Assembly (NCBI GenBank): GCA_026545225.1
Contig: CM048848.1
Location: 25,894,806 to 25,958,805, forward strand
Direction of reading: 5' to 3'
Source of the DNA: Cornus controversa
Lineage: Eukaryota; Streptophyta; Magnoliopsida; Cornales; Cornaceae
DNA length: 64,000 nt
A model generated the notes under the pieces. That model did no database searches, was not told where the DNA came from, and saw only the letters and a program-made list of their open reading frames with translations. Below, in pieces: positions 23,107 through 33,117 of the stretch (positions within the stretch are counted from its first letter, which is position 1; each line of letters opens with the position of its first letter). The position numbers and the translations under genes are program-made.

Positions 23107-23998
23107 TCCCTTCGGAGAGTCAATCGTCTCCTATGGACGTTAAATTGTAGGTTCTGTATGTATTTCTATACTTTATTTCCTTTAGTTTTCTTTAATTTTA
23201 ATTTTTAGTTTTAGTTTTCTTAAGTTTTTCTTCAATTCTAGTTGCGTTTTAATATTTTTTTTCTTTGAGTTTTTGATGTATAAGTTGCTTCCGGAGGATG
23301 CCAAGAGGTGTACCGAGGTATTTGGACTCAAGATGGGTGAAAAATCGTGCTCTCGGTCAACCTTGGTCGATGGAGACTCAAAATTATCAAGTCTCGGTCG
23401 AACTTGGGCGATGGAGGGTCAAACAGGCCTTCAGGAGGGGGATCGATCGCCCCAATTGAGGGGGATCGATCGCTCCTTAATATTTTTCAAGGATGACCAC
23501 CACCAGCTGGGTGATCGATCGCCCATGGCTGGGGGGATCGATCGCTCAAGCCAAAAACTTGGGCTGGCCGAGAATCCTCCTTATATATGGACACCCACTC
23601 CTCCTTTGTTGCTACCACTTGCATCCTAGACCTCTTTTAACTCCAATTCAAGTCCTACTTCAACCGGAAAATTAATTTCTTCAATTAGTGAGTATTAAAC
23701 AAGAATTCAACATTGATCATCATCAACTTCAACATCAAATTGGATCAAAAATCACTAGTTCTCAAAGGAAGCTCTCACTTTTTCAAGTTCAACATCAAAG
23801 TAAGTGAAGATTTTATTTGAAGAAATTGTTCAAATCTTTTTGAGGGCTTTTGAAGACCAAGTTTGGGGAATCAATTTGGTGTAATTACTTGTTCGATTTG
23901 GGTGGAAAAATTGCTGAAAAGAGGAGGTTGAAGGTTTCAATTTAATTGTGCACGCCAAGTGTTCGATTTAATTCCTCAACCACACTTTTTCTATTTCT
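23107..23998 (+). other. Athila post-pol spacer with GATCGATCGC array
   Basis: Non-coding spacer between pol and the downstream ORF. It holds four exact copies of GATCGATCGC at 23441-23450, 23464-23473, 23513-23522 and 23536-23545. They form two pairs, each with a 23-bp step, the pairs 72 bp apart. The remainder is T-rich or A-rich leader-like sequence before the ORF at 23999. Confidence 0.75.
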
Positions 23999-25204
23999 AT
24001 GGCACCAAAGAGAGCAAGTCACGAAGGTGCTTCAAGTGCACGTAATCCTCGCCGAGTGAGGCATGATCCGACCACAGGTTCTTCACGATCTCGCCGAGAA
24101 GGTATTCAAGAGAGATGGCATCCAAGGGCGTTGAACTTTGAAACCACATTTGACATAGCCGAACTTTATAGTATGTTTCCCGAGACACGATGGGGGATTT
24201 CTGACATCCGTCATCGTCGTCGGTCGGCATCCATTTTTGTTCCACTCTCATCTACTATTTACCCGAGGCTTGTTAAGGTATTTTATCAGAACTTAATGCC
24301 GACACCTGATGAGAGGGATGTGCTTACTTCTTCCGTAGATGGAACAATAGTTCGAGTGGACATGTCATCCATTGCCATTGCCATGGGTTGTCCTTATGAG
24401 TGCCCAGATGATTTATCTCATATCTATACTCCTTTACCCGACGAGTTGTCAGTGGGTAATGTGGTTGCACGTTTATGTGCCAACCAATTTTCTGGGCCAA
24501 AAAGGAATGCAGCTTCAAAGTCTTCAATGCCAAATCATTTATGGTTCCTTGACGCTGTTCTACTCAAGAATGTATGTCCAATTGGACATAAGATCGAGAG
24601 ACGTCAAGAGTTCCTACGAGCCTTATATGCCGTACATTTTGGGCATTGGCTGTCATTCCCACAGATTGTCTAGGGCCAGATGGAGAAATTCTATTCCAAA
24701 GTTGTGGCCAAGGCACTAGACAGTACAAGTGACTGGGAGTTTCCATTCCCTACTATTATTCACCAGTTGCTTGTGGCACAGGGGTATGCAGTCCATGAGG
24801 ACAAGCTCGCCTTTTCATGTGATCTTCATTATGGCACGCATGACTGGAACCTGAGTCGATCTCATATGCACCAGAGAGTCATAGCGGTGACTGGTGAGGT
24901 ATCTCGGTTGGCCCAGGGAGGAGAGTATATAGATATACCACCACCGGTGGAAGATCCAGAGGAGATGGAGGCACATGCTGGTGGCCATGATTATCAATAT
25001 TTAGAGGGGCAGATTGCTGGGTTGACGGCCTAGTTTGGCACCTTACAGACAGAGGTATCCACACAGTTTGGAGTAATGAGAACAGAGATGGCGGATCACT
25101 TTCGTGACACTCGCCAAGAGCAACTAGAGATGAGGAGGATGATGCGTGCACTGATGCGTCAAGCAAACTTGGATCAAGATGCTCAGTCACCACCACACCC
25201 TTGA
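23999..25204 (+). pseudogene. Athila downstream ORF (plant-transposon-protein type), two stops
   Basis: About 401 codons in one frame from ATG 23999, with TAG at 24671-24673 (tryptophan in the sister copy) and TAG at 25031-25033 (a CAG in origin by context). Alignable with the ORF at 53396-54619: RLVKVFYQNLM, a PKRNAASKSSMPNHLWFLD block, DAVLLKNVCPIGHKIERRQE and FLRALYAVHFGHW all have counterparts there. It resembles the domain Pfam calls putative plant transposon protein, often found downstream of Athila pol. The C-terminal part is helical and rich in R, E and M. I see no signal peptide or membrane helix, so 'env-like' describes its position only. Function unknown. Confidence 0.75.
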
Positions 25205-26863
25205 GAGGAAGGTAACCATCTTTTGTATATTTTTTTTTTCTTGTTTTTTTTTTCTCTCTTTTTGATTTTATTTTTATTTCTGTAGTTATATTTTTATTAA
25301 AAAAAAAAGTAAATTTGAAAAATGAAAAACATATATATATTTTTTTTTAGGATTTTTCTCTTTCATATTTATTTTCACCCATACTATTTCACTTGATCTT
25401 TTGGGGTATAGTGATTTGTTTTGACAGGTTTTAACATCCAAGTTTGGGGGAGTGCTTTCATTGCCTTCATGCTAGTGGTGTACTCTATTTTCTTTCCACT
25501 ACTCTGGATTTCTGGTAACATCGTTCTTACTCTTCTCTATACTTTAATTGATAGTACATTGAGGACAATGTACAGTTTAAGTTTGGGAGTGAGGCGATGC
25601 CTATTTTTCTGCTTTATTGCATATGGGGGAAATTTGTGTGAAATTCTTCTTCTATTAGGATTTTATTTTATTTTATTTTCTTAGTTTGTTTATTTTATTT
25701 TATTTTGTTTTATTTTTAGATAGAATGTTTTGACATTATTCAAAGGATTAATACCTTATGTAGGTACATAACTTGCAATTTTTGAGTATGTTTTAAATTC
25801 TTGGAAACTGTGTTTTGAATTATGTGGTTTTAATCATGGTTTGCAATAACATGTTTTGGAGTGATTGATTTTAGTTTCCTTACATGCACAAAAACACTAG
25901 CATAGTTTTGTGGGGTATAAACTTTGGTTTTGAGTTATTGTGTTACATATGCTTGATATTAATTAGTATCTCTTGAGAATGAGTACCGATAATGTGTTAC
26001 TTGACTTCAATGAAAAAGAAAAGAAGTGGAAGAAAAAAGAAAAAAGTGATGAATAAGCAAATCAATTTGATCCTTTTCATGAGTAACCGGGCCTTTATGC
26101 CTCAAGAAGTACGGAGTGTTCGCGTCAAAAGTGAAAGGGTGAGAAAAGATGAGCATTGGTTGTCTTGATTTGTAGCCTGACTGATTCGAGTAATTAGGTC
26201 TTCAGGGTATCTTAAAGCCTAGTTCCCTAAAGCCATCTGGTTTGGGAGTCACTGACTGAAAGCTTGCTACATGGATCTTTCAGAAAGCTTAATAGATCAA
26301 GACATTGCACAACCAATAAAGCAATGAAAAAAAAAGAATGATGAAATTTTTTTTTTGAAAAGTCATGTATTCATGTTTGGAAGTATGATTTTAATAAGGG
26401 GAGCTAGTGAGTTGAAGGGGTATGTGCCTTAATATATTCAGAGCTTGGTTATGCTACATGAGATGACTGCTAGTTCACTTTACACGAGGGAGCTAGAGTT
26501 GATTACTTTGATATATGTTGATGTGAATTATGCATGGGGACCAATGCTTTGAATTATGGAATTTGAAAGTTTAAAATTATTCTTAAATGCATGTTTGTAA
26601 CTATGTATTATAATCTTCTTCTTGAATTAATGTTGAAACAGAATTTTGAATGTTTGTGGGTAACATTTCTGGAAACCCTCACGAGACTATACTCGTCCAC
26701 TAGGGGGAACCTAGGGGTTTAAAGGCTTGTTGCATATGCTAAATGTAATCGTTTCTCCCACGAAAGTGGAGTTAGTTAGTTTAGTTAGTATTTATTAGTT
26801 TCTTTCGTTTTAGTTTGTTTTATTCTATTGCTAAGGGACTATCAATATGTAAGTTTGGGGATG
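25205..26863 (+). other. Athila 3' non-coding region with two hairpin/polypurine modules
   Basis: Homopolymer-rich DNA after the downstream ORF. It holds a perfect 8-bp-arm hairpin GTACATTG-AGGA-CAATGTAC (25554-25573) followed by AAGTTTGGGAG (25579-25589). A block conserved with the other Athila copy lies at 26090-26290. A second hairpin ATTGCT..ATCAAT (26827-26846) precedes the terminal polypurine tract AAGTTTGGGG (26851-26860), beside the 3' LTR. Confidence 0.75.
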
Positions 26864-28383
26864 TCATAGGCGTTGAATGTTACGCATTCTAGCCCCTAAC
26901 TTATGTATTTTATTCTCTTAGTGATAGATTATTTTGTGATTTTACTTTGTTTTAGTGTATTCTGTATTTTTAGGACCTTAATGATTATTTCAGTTAAAAC
27001 CAAGCTTTTGGGTTTTTAAAGAAGACATCCAAGATGGTGAGATGAAGCCTACATCAAGGAGAATCATTCAACCATTTATTTCAACTCAAATCAGCCCAAG
27101 AAAGAGGTCCAAGAGAATTACAGCTGCTTAAGAAGGTTTCGGGCCTAAAGCCCAAATCTGCGCATAATACAGTCTTAATCCCGTTTTGGAAAATGGACCA
27201 GAAGTCTTATTTTTGAGCCTCAAATCAACATTATTTTCTCATAGGGTTGAACGAAATTTGATTCTGCACACTTTTGTATTTCACGAAAATTCCGTAAATC
27301 GGACTTCTAGTAGGTCAAAAGTTGGGCCGAAGTCAGTAGGAAAAACCCACCCGATTAGTGCTACGGGAAACCCTAATTTATTCCTAATTGGATTAGGACT
27401 TTGGTGTATACTCATGGGGAATAAAGTGAAGACTTAGAGGCTGAATGGAGGAGAGATTAGAGAGAGAGAATAGAGCATAGAGAGTCTGAGAGGGCTGAGA
27501 AGAGAACAGAAACATATTGCAGAGCCATTGGAGAACGAAGTCAGACGCGTAATTCGGAAAGATGATGTCTTCTTCCTCAACAGTTGAAGCTTCTTCTTCT
27601 ACCATGAGCGGCTAGTTCATCCACTAGGGTTTTGGTGTAACCCTAACAAAGCATCAATGGTTTGATTGTTTTAATTATTGGGGACCTTTATATACATGCA
27701 TAGATTGTGTAATTCAGAGGATTCTTATTATAGAATTGAGCAATAAAAGTCTTGTAAATTTAATCTCAATGATTTCTTATCTTGTCTTAGATATTTAGTT
27801 GTTGTTATTGAACTCAATCCCTTTTATTTTTTGTGATCATGAGAGAGATTATTACACAATGGTAATCACTGAATATATTGTTATGAGCTTTGATGGATTA
27901 TGCCTAGAGAAGATGAACCATACTGCACCGTAGATTAGAGTAGTTAGGCAGATGGCCCATGCCAATCGAAGAGAGTCCATGGCTTAGCCTTAATCATATG
28001 TTATCTTCTTGACGGATGAAGGTGAGCTTGTAGCCACCGACACCACTTATGCATGATGTAATTCCCCTATAGTTGATTCAATAGACCATTGATTGTGGAG
28101 TTAGTGGTGAAGTCAAACACCCTAGATTTCTCTCCTATTATCTTCACTATCTTATTTTACTTTGATTTATTTTATTTTCCTTTTTAATTAATTTAGTTTA
28201 AAAATCAAAATTCTTTTCTTATAAATTTAATTAGAATTAATTCCGTATTCCAACTCATCAGACCATAATCCCTGAGGTACGATACTCCTTTCGATAGCCC
28301 TATTCTGCAAGGAATTCGTTCTATTGTGAAGTGTGGAAAATTTTAATTGATATACTTTTTGAGTCACACTTACACACGAATCA
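26864..28383 (+). repeat. 3' LTR of nested Athila
   Basis: 1520 bp, collinear with the 5' LTR; about 96-97% identical by a manual count. Its first bases are TCATAGGCG where the 5' copy has TGATAGGCG, so the terminal TG has mutated. It ends ..GAATCA, followed by GTGTG. Confidence 0.93.
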
Positions 28384-28388
28384 GTGTG

Positions 28389-30245
28389 TTGATGCAAACC
28401 GAGAGGGTTGTTGCATATGGTTCCCGATAGTTGAAGATCCACGAGCAGAATTACCCGACTCATGACTTGGAGTTGGCGGCAGTAATTTTTTCTTTAAAAA
28501 CGTGGAGGCATTATCTCTGCGGAGAGAAGTTTGTGGTTTTCTCCGATCATAAGAGTTTGAAGTACCTTTTTACACAGAAGGACTTGAATATGAGACAGAC
28601 AAGATGGGTAGAATACAAGAAGACTACAACTTTGATCTTCAGTATCACCTGGGGAAGGCTAATGTGGTTGCCGATGCATTGAGCATGAAATCACATGGCA
28701 TTTTGGCTAGCATTTTTATTCGTGAGTGGAAGATGATGGAAGATATCTCAGGAATGGGATTGTACTTCAGTGAGGGTGATGGACATGCCACTTTGTTCAC
28801 TCTCATAGCGCAACCAACTCTAGTGAGTAGGGTGGTTGAGGAGTAGATGCATGACACAGAGTTAGAGAGCACTTACACTCGGATTATGGGTGGTGAAATA
28901 GTGGAGGATTGGGTTGTCCATTCAGACGAAGGTCTGAGGTTCAGAGGCAGAATGGTTGTGCCATTGGCTTGTAGGGATGAAGTTCTGATGGAGTTTCATA
29001 GCTCCATACTTGTAGTACATCCCAGTGGTACTAAGCTGTACCACAATCTTCGTAGACAATATGGGTGGAAAGGCATGAAAAAGGATGTCGCACGGTTTGT
29101 GGTAAGGTGCCTCACTTGTCAACAAGTGAAAGCCGAGCATCAGAGGTCGGCAGGTTTGTTACAGCCTTTACCGGTAGCTATGTGGAAGTGGGAACACGTT
29201 ACCATTGACTTTGTGACGGGGTTCCCTAGGACGAGGATGAGTCATGATGCAGTTTTGGTCATTGTGGACAGATTGACCAAGGTGGCTCATTTCCTTCTGG
29301 TTCGAGTGACGGATGATGTGGATACTCTAAGTCGGTTGTATATTGATCAGATTTTGAGACTGTATGGAGTGCCAATTTCCATTATGTCTGATAGGGATCC
29401 GAGATTCAAGTAACGATTTTGGAAGAGTTTTCAGGCTGAATTGATACGGACCTCCATTTTAGTACGACTTTCCATCCTCAGACAGATGGTCAGTCAGAGC
29501 ATACTATACAGATCTTGCAGGATATGCTTAGAGCATGTGCACTTAATTTTCAAGGCAGTTAGGAGGATCACCTTCCATTGGTGGACTTTGCATACAATAA
29601 TAGCTGCCAAGCTAGTATTGAGATGGCTCCATTTGAGGTTTTGTACGGTAGACCTTGTAGGTCACTAGTTTGTTGGACAGGGGTCAGTGAGACAGTGGCT
29701 TTGGGGTCAGATATAGTCAGAGAGACTACAGAAAGATTAAGATCATACGGTAGCATTTGCTTACGGCTCAGAGTCGTCAGAAAAGCTACGCCGACAGAAG
29801 GCGGAGGCCTTTAGCATTTGAGGTGGGGGACCATGTCTTCTTGAAGGTCTCACCACGCCGGGGTTTGATGAGGTTTGGGCATAGCGAGAAGCTAGCCCCA
29901 CGCTTTATCGGTCCATTTGAGATATTGCATCGTGTGGGTGAGGTTGCATATCGCTTGGCATTGCCACCGCAATTGTCAAGTGTGCACAATACTTTCCATG
30001 TTTCGATGTTGAGAAAGTATGAGCCAGATCCTTCATATGTGCTAGATTGGACAGATCTTGAGGTGGAGGAGGACATGTCTTATGAGGAGAGACCGATACA
30101 GATTTTGGATACTAGGGAGCAAGTGCTTTGGGGCAAGACCATTCCATTGGTTAAAGTCCTTTGGAGGCATCACGGAGTTGAGGAGGCTACGTGGGAGCGA
30201 GAACAAGAAGTCCGCTCAAAGTATCCTGAGTTTTTTTCTACTTGA
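28389..30245 (+). pseudogene. Tekay pol, 3' part: RNase H, integrase, chromodomain
   Basis: Resumes the RNase H frame that was cut at 17187. It has a TAG at 28428-28430 (CAG-type origin), then [20 protein letters not shown] and [12 protein letters not shown] frameshift near 28620 comes before [16 protein letters not shown], and a TAG at 28844-28846 follows. Integrase keeps the HHCC zinc-binding region (HSSILVVHP..CLTCQQVKAEHQ) and catalytic aspartates in TIDFVTGF and SDRDPRF. It is then broken by TAA 29411-29413, a frame change and a tryptophan-to-TAG in GSWEDHLPLVDFAYNN. The frame from 29757 carries the GPY/F region (KLAPRFIGPFEILHRVGEVAY) and a C-terminal chromodomain (PIQILDTREQVL, VKVLWRHHGVEEATWE), the mark of chromoviruses. 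Confidence 0.9.
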
Positions 30246-30280
30246 GGTATGTTCCTAAATTTTGGGGATGAAATTCCCTT

Positions 30281-30292
30281 AAGGAGGGGAGG
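30281..30292 (+). other. Polypurine tract of Tekay element
   Basis: AAGGAGGGGAGG immediately before the 3' LTR; primer for plus-strand DNA synthesis. Confidence 0.88.
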
Positions 30293-30293
30293 T

Positions 30294-32508
30294 TGTAGAG
30301 ATCGTGACCAATTTTGGCCGATTTTGCATTTTTCGCATACTGATTGCCATAAATGCATTTTGAGTAATGTTTAAAATGTTTTGAATGTGGGGAACGTGTT
30401 CGGGAAGTGTTTTAAAGGTTTTGAAAAATTTTTAGAAGATTTGGAGAAGTTTGACTTTCGGTCAAACTGGGGCTCGGGATGTGACTTAAGTGGGCCCGGG
30501 AATCCGAAAAATTTCCGAAAACAATTATTTTTGGGAATGGCTTAGATGAAATGTTTAGAGAGTAAAGAAAGTGATTTCAAGACCGTAGGAGTTTTTGAAA
30601 TCAAAAACGGAGACTGGGAAGGTACGTTAAGTGGCTGAGGGATATTTTAGTAATTTTCCATGCCTTAGATATTTTAAATATCTGGCTGAGGTTGATCCTA
30701 GCCATTTCACACAGATCCTTCTCTCTCTAACATTTCCCTCTTCTCCTCTCTACCTTCTCTCTACATTTCAGAGCCGTTCGGGTGCGATTCGCGTTTCGCC
30801 AAAGAAGGGAGATACGTAGGGGACGGCTAGGGCTTCCCTTTGAACCGATCAAAGTTGCGATTTGGAAAGGTAGACATCCCTTGAATTTTGGTGAAGTGCT
30901 TGGAAGGCATTCATTTTCGAGGTAGGGGTTCTTCTTCTCTTCTAATTGTCGATTCTAGGGTTTCGGGTCAAGAGGAGAGGTGTAGGATGTGTTTCACATG
31001 CTTTAGGATGGTGAGTGGTGTGGAAAGTTGTATTTTCTCCTTCTCTAGAGTCATATCTTTTCACAATTGTGTCCATTGTGTTGGTGGTAGCATGTGGGTT
31101 TGACGTGGTGAGTGTAAGAAATTGATACATAGGCATTATGTGCTCAATTTGGTGTAGGTGAAAAATGTGTGCCAAGTGTCATATATGTGATTATATGTGG
31201 AAATGTGGTTGTTGAATGCATGTTAGTTCTATGTACTAAAATTATGCATTGAGTGTACCATGAGTAAAATATGCTAATTTTAAAGTTGTATGCATATGAG
31301 ATGATATATGCATGTGTTATACATATATGTGCTATATGTGGTGTATGGTGATGAGGAACATGCTTTTTACTTCTTTCAGTATCAATGAGCATGAGTAAAG
31401 CATGAAATAAAATATCATGTGTTTATGCATTTATATTGCATATGTGGGGAGTTGCGGGATAATGACGCAAATAAGGTGCACGGGCTTCAGAGTGGTCCAA
31501 CCGTGTGGTGGAATGTGGTGAAATTATCCACTATGTATGGCCCTCAGAGTGGACCCGCCATACTAAGGCTTAATGGCTAGGATCAAAGTATGTCCAATAC
31601 AAATGACCCCTCGGAGTTGCCCTAGTCATTGGATGGTTATCGGAGAACGTCCAAGATTTGTGAGCCTCGGAGTTGTCCCCTCACTCCATGGCAATCCTAT
31701 ACATTGCTATGGTAGAATGACCTTTTGGAGTTGTCCCAGTCATTAGATGGTTAGAGGAGGTGTCCAAGGTTACATGATCCTCAGAGCGGGCCAATCATGT
31801 GGGGTATCGGATGAGGAATGAGAGGGAGAGCATTTACTTTCCTTAATGCTTTTATGTTTGAACATGTTATACATGATTCATGAAATATGCAATCCTCTTT
31901 AATTGCATTTGTTAAATTGTTTGTGAGATTGTGGATGTGGCATGTAGTGTATTCATATGCATTCCATGTAGGTCGGTGTCGAGTCGGCACTTAGAAAGAT
32001 TGGGGAACCTTTACTGAGCGAAGTGGTGCTCACCCCTTTATTTAAACTCTTTTACAGATAAAGCACCGATGACGGATGGGACTTGAGTGTCCACGAAGAG
32101 TTCTAGTTATATTTTGCTATATTTTGGACATATGTACTTTTGGCTATCTGTGCCGGCTTGTGGCATGGTAATGATCTAGTTGTAGTCAAGGTAGAATTTG
32201 TTGCATTTTGAACCTTCTGCATGAATTCTTGTAATGACTATAAACTTAGAAAAATCATATGAATGATTTGTACCTTTTGAAAAAAATGTGCGTGATAGAG
32301 ATGTATGGCCCATCATACATCTTTCTCAATTTAAATCCACTAGACCGATGTGTGGCCCATTGGGATGGATAGTGATGAGAATACACATAGATAATTATAT
32401 GTGTAGGATTAGCTTCCGCAGTAATTTGAGGGAATTGAGGAGGTTCATTGGGGTTAATGAACGGGTTCACCTCCGGTTTCCCGGGAGTCGGGGGATCGGG
32501 GCATGACA
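30294..32508 (+). repeat. 3' LTR of Tekay element, with internal deletion
   Basis: 2215 bp, TGTAGAGATCGTGACC to GGGGCATGACA. It lacks about 780 bp present in the 5' LTR (matching 13247-14025). At the junction (about 32309-32341) there is a short filler including an inverted copy of a 5'-LTR segment near 13560. Confidence 0.92.
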
Positions 32509-33117
32509 CCTACCCTTTCTTTTCTTTGTATTTGATGTAGCCTCAATGGAAGGTCCTTGAGAAGTAACGGGATCGGGTGAAACCCCACCAACTATAAATT
32601 GATTGCCTGAAGGTGTCCTTGGAGAATTTGAACCCCTGTCAGAAATGCATACAACTGAGGGTGTACATATCATTGTAGCCATAGCTGCTCGATGATTTCG
32701 TTCTGCACGTGTCTCACACTGTCTAGATGACTTCATTCAAGTACATGCATTAAAAGAAGAAGAACATTAAAAATACACATGTTTAAAGTTGATACTTAAA
32801 TCAAAACAATCAATTTAAGATAAAACAACATTAAGTAAGATTGATACTTACTTCAGGATGTTCAGACATAGTAAAAATCTTTAGATGACCTGTAATCTTA
32901 TCAAAGGAGTAATAATTCAGTTTATATTGGAGGCGCCACTATTGATTTAAAAAAAGAGCACCAGAAACATCATATTACCAGTTTAAGAAGGAATTTAATG
33001 CAAATTTAGATAGGTACATAATCACAACCATTCAGTTTCATCAAAAAATATTCTACAAGTAACTAATTACAAACCAAAAAATATAACCAAGTAACCAAAT
33101 ACCCATTTGAAATATTC

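Larger units (their letters stand above)
17188..28383 (+). mobile_element. Athila-type LTR retrotransposon, integrase-deleted, nested in Tekay
   Basis: 11,196 bp with both LTRs (17188-18708 and 26864-28383), a tRNA-Asp primer site, gag-pol remnants, a downstream ORF and a terminal polypurine tract. The target duplication GTGTG is intact at 17183-17187 and 28384-28388. By eye the LTRs differ at about 50 of roughly 1520 positions. Integrase is absent because of an internal deletion, so any mobility would have needed another copy's integrase. Confidence 0.95.
11239..32508 (+). mobile_element. Tekay/Del-type chromovirus (Ty3-gypsy) LTR retrotransposon, with nested Athila
   Basis: Complete outer boundaries: 5' LTR 11239-14197, tRNA-iMet primer site 14201-14212, gag, protease, RT and RNase H to 17187, a nested Athila element at 17188-28383, then RNase H remainder, integrase and chromodomain to 30245, polypurine tract 30281-30292, and 3' LTR 30294-32508. 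The 5-bp target duplication CCTAC is present on both sides (11234-11238 and 32509-32513) inside a TNP1 exon. Without the nested element the internal region is about 4.9 kb. All coding parts carry stops or frameshifts. Confidence 0.95.
9437..32736 (-). pseudogene. CACTA TNP1-type gene, split by a Tekay element
   Basis: Minus-strand gene with six exons readable from GT-AG borders: 32736-32509 joined to 11238-11028 (interrupted by the retrotransposon), then 10906-10700, 10596-10504, 10403-10296, 10208 to about 9875, and 9772-9437. Landmarks of the plant Ptta/En/Spm family are present: VPITIKSWKDMPDSLLQELW, then GKAWRNHKSNKTN, VDEWQEIVANRLSEEH, HTTSRLGYAQLE, VDVWIKAHMRKDGQP and FGSEHRGRVRGLGFRVT. 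A highly charged REEM/REQM helix follows, and the C-terminal TNP1-like domain has TGEVVSSDPSTLIGDAPLG. Exon 1 has a frameshift just before VPITIK, exon 3 has an in-frame stop near its start, and the insertion separates the first exon. The protein is expected to bind element DNA, but this copy is dead. Confidence 0.8.
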
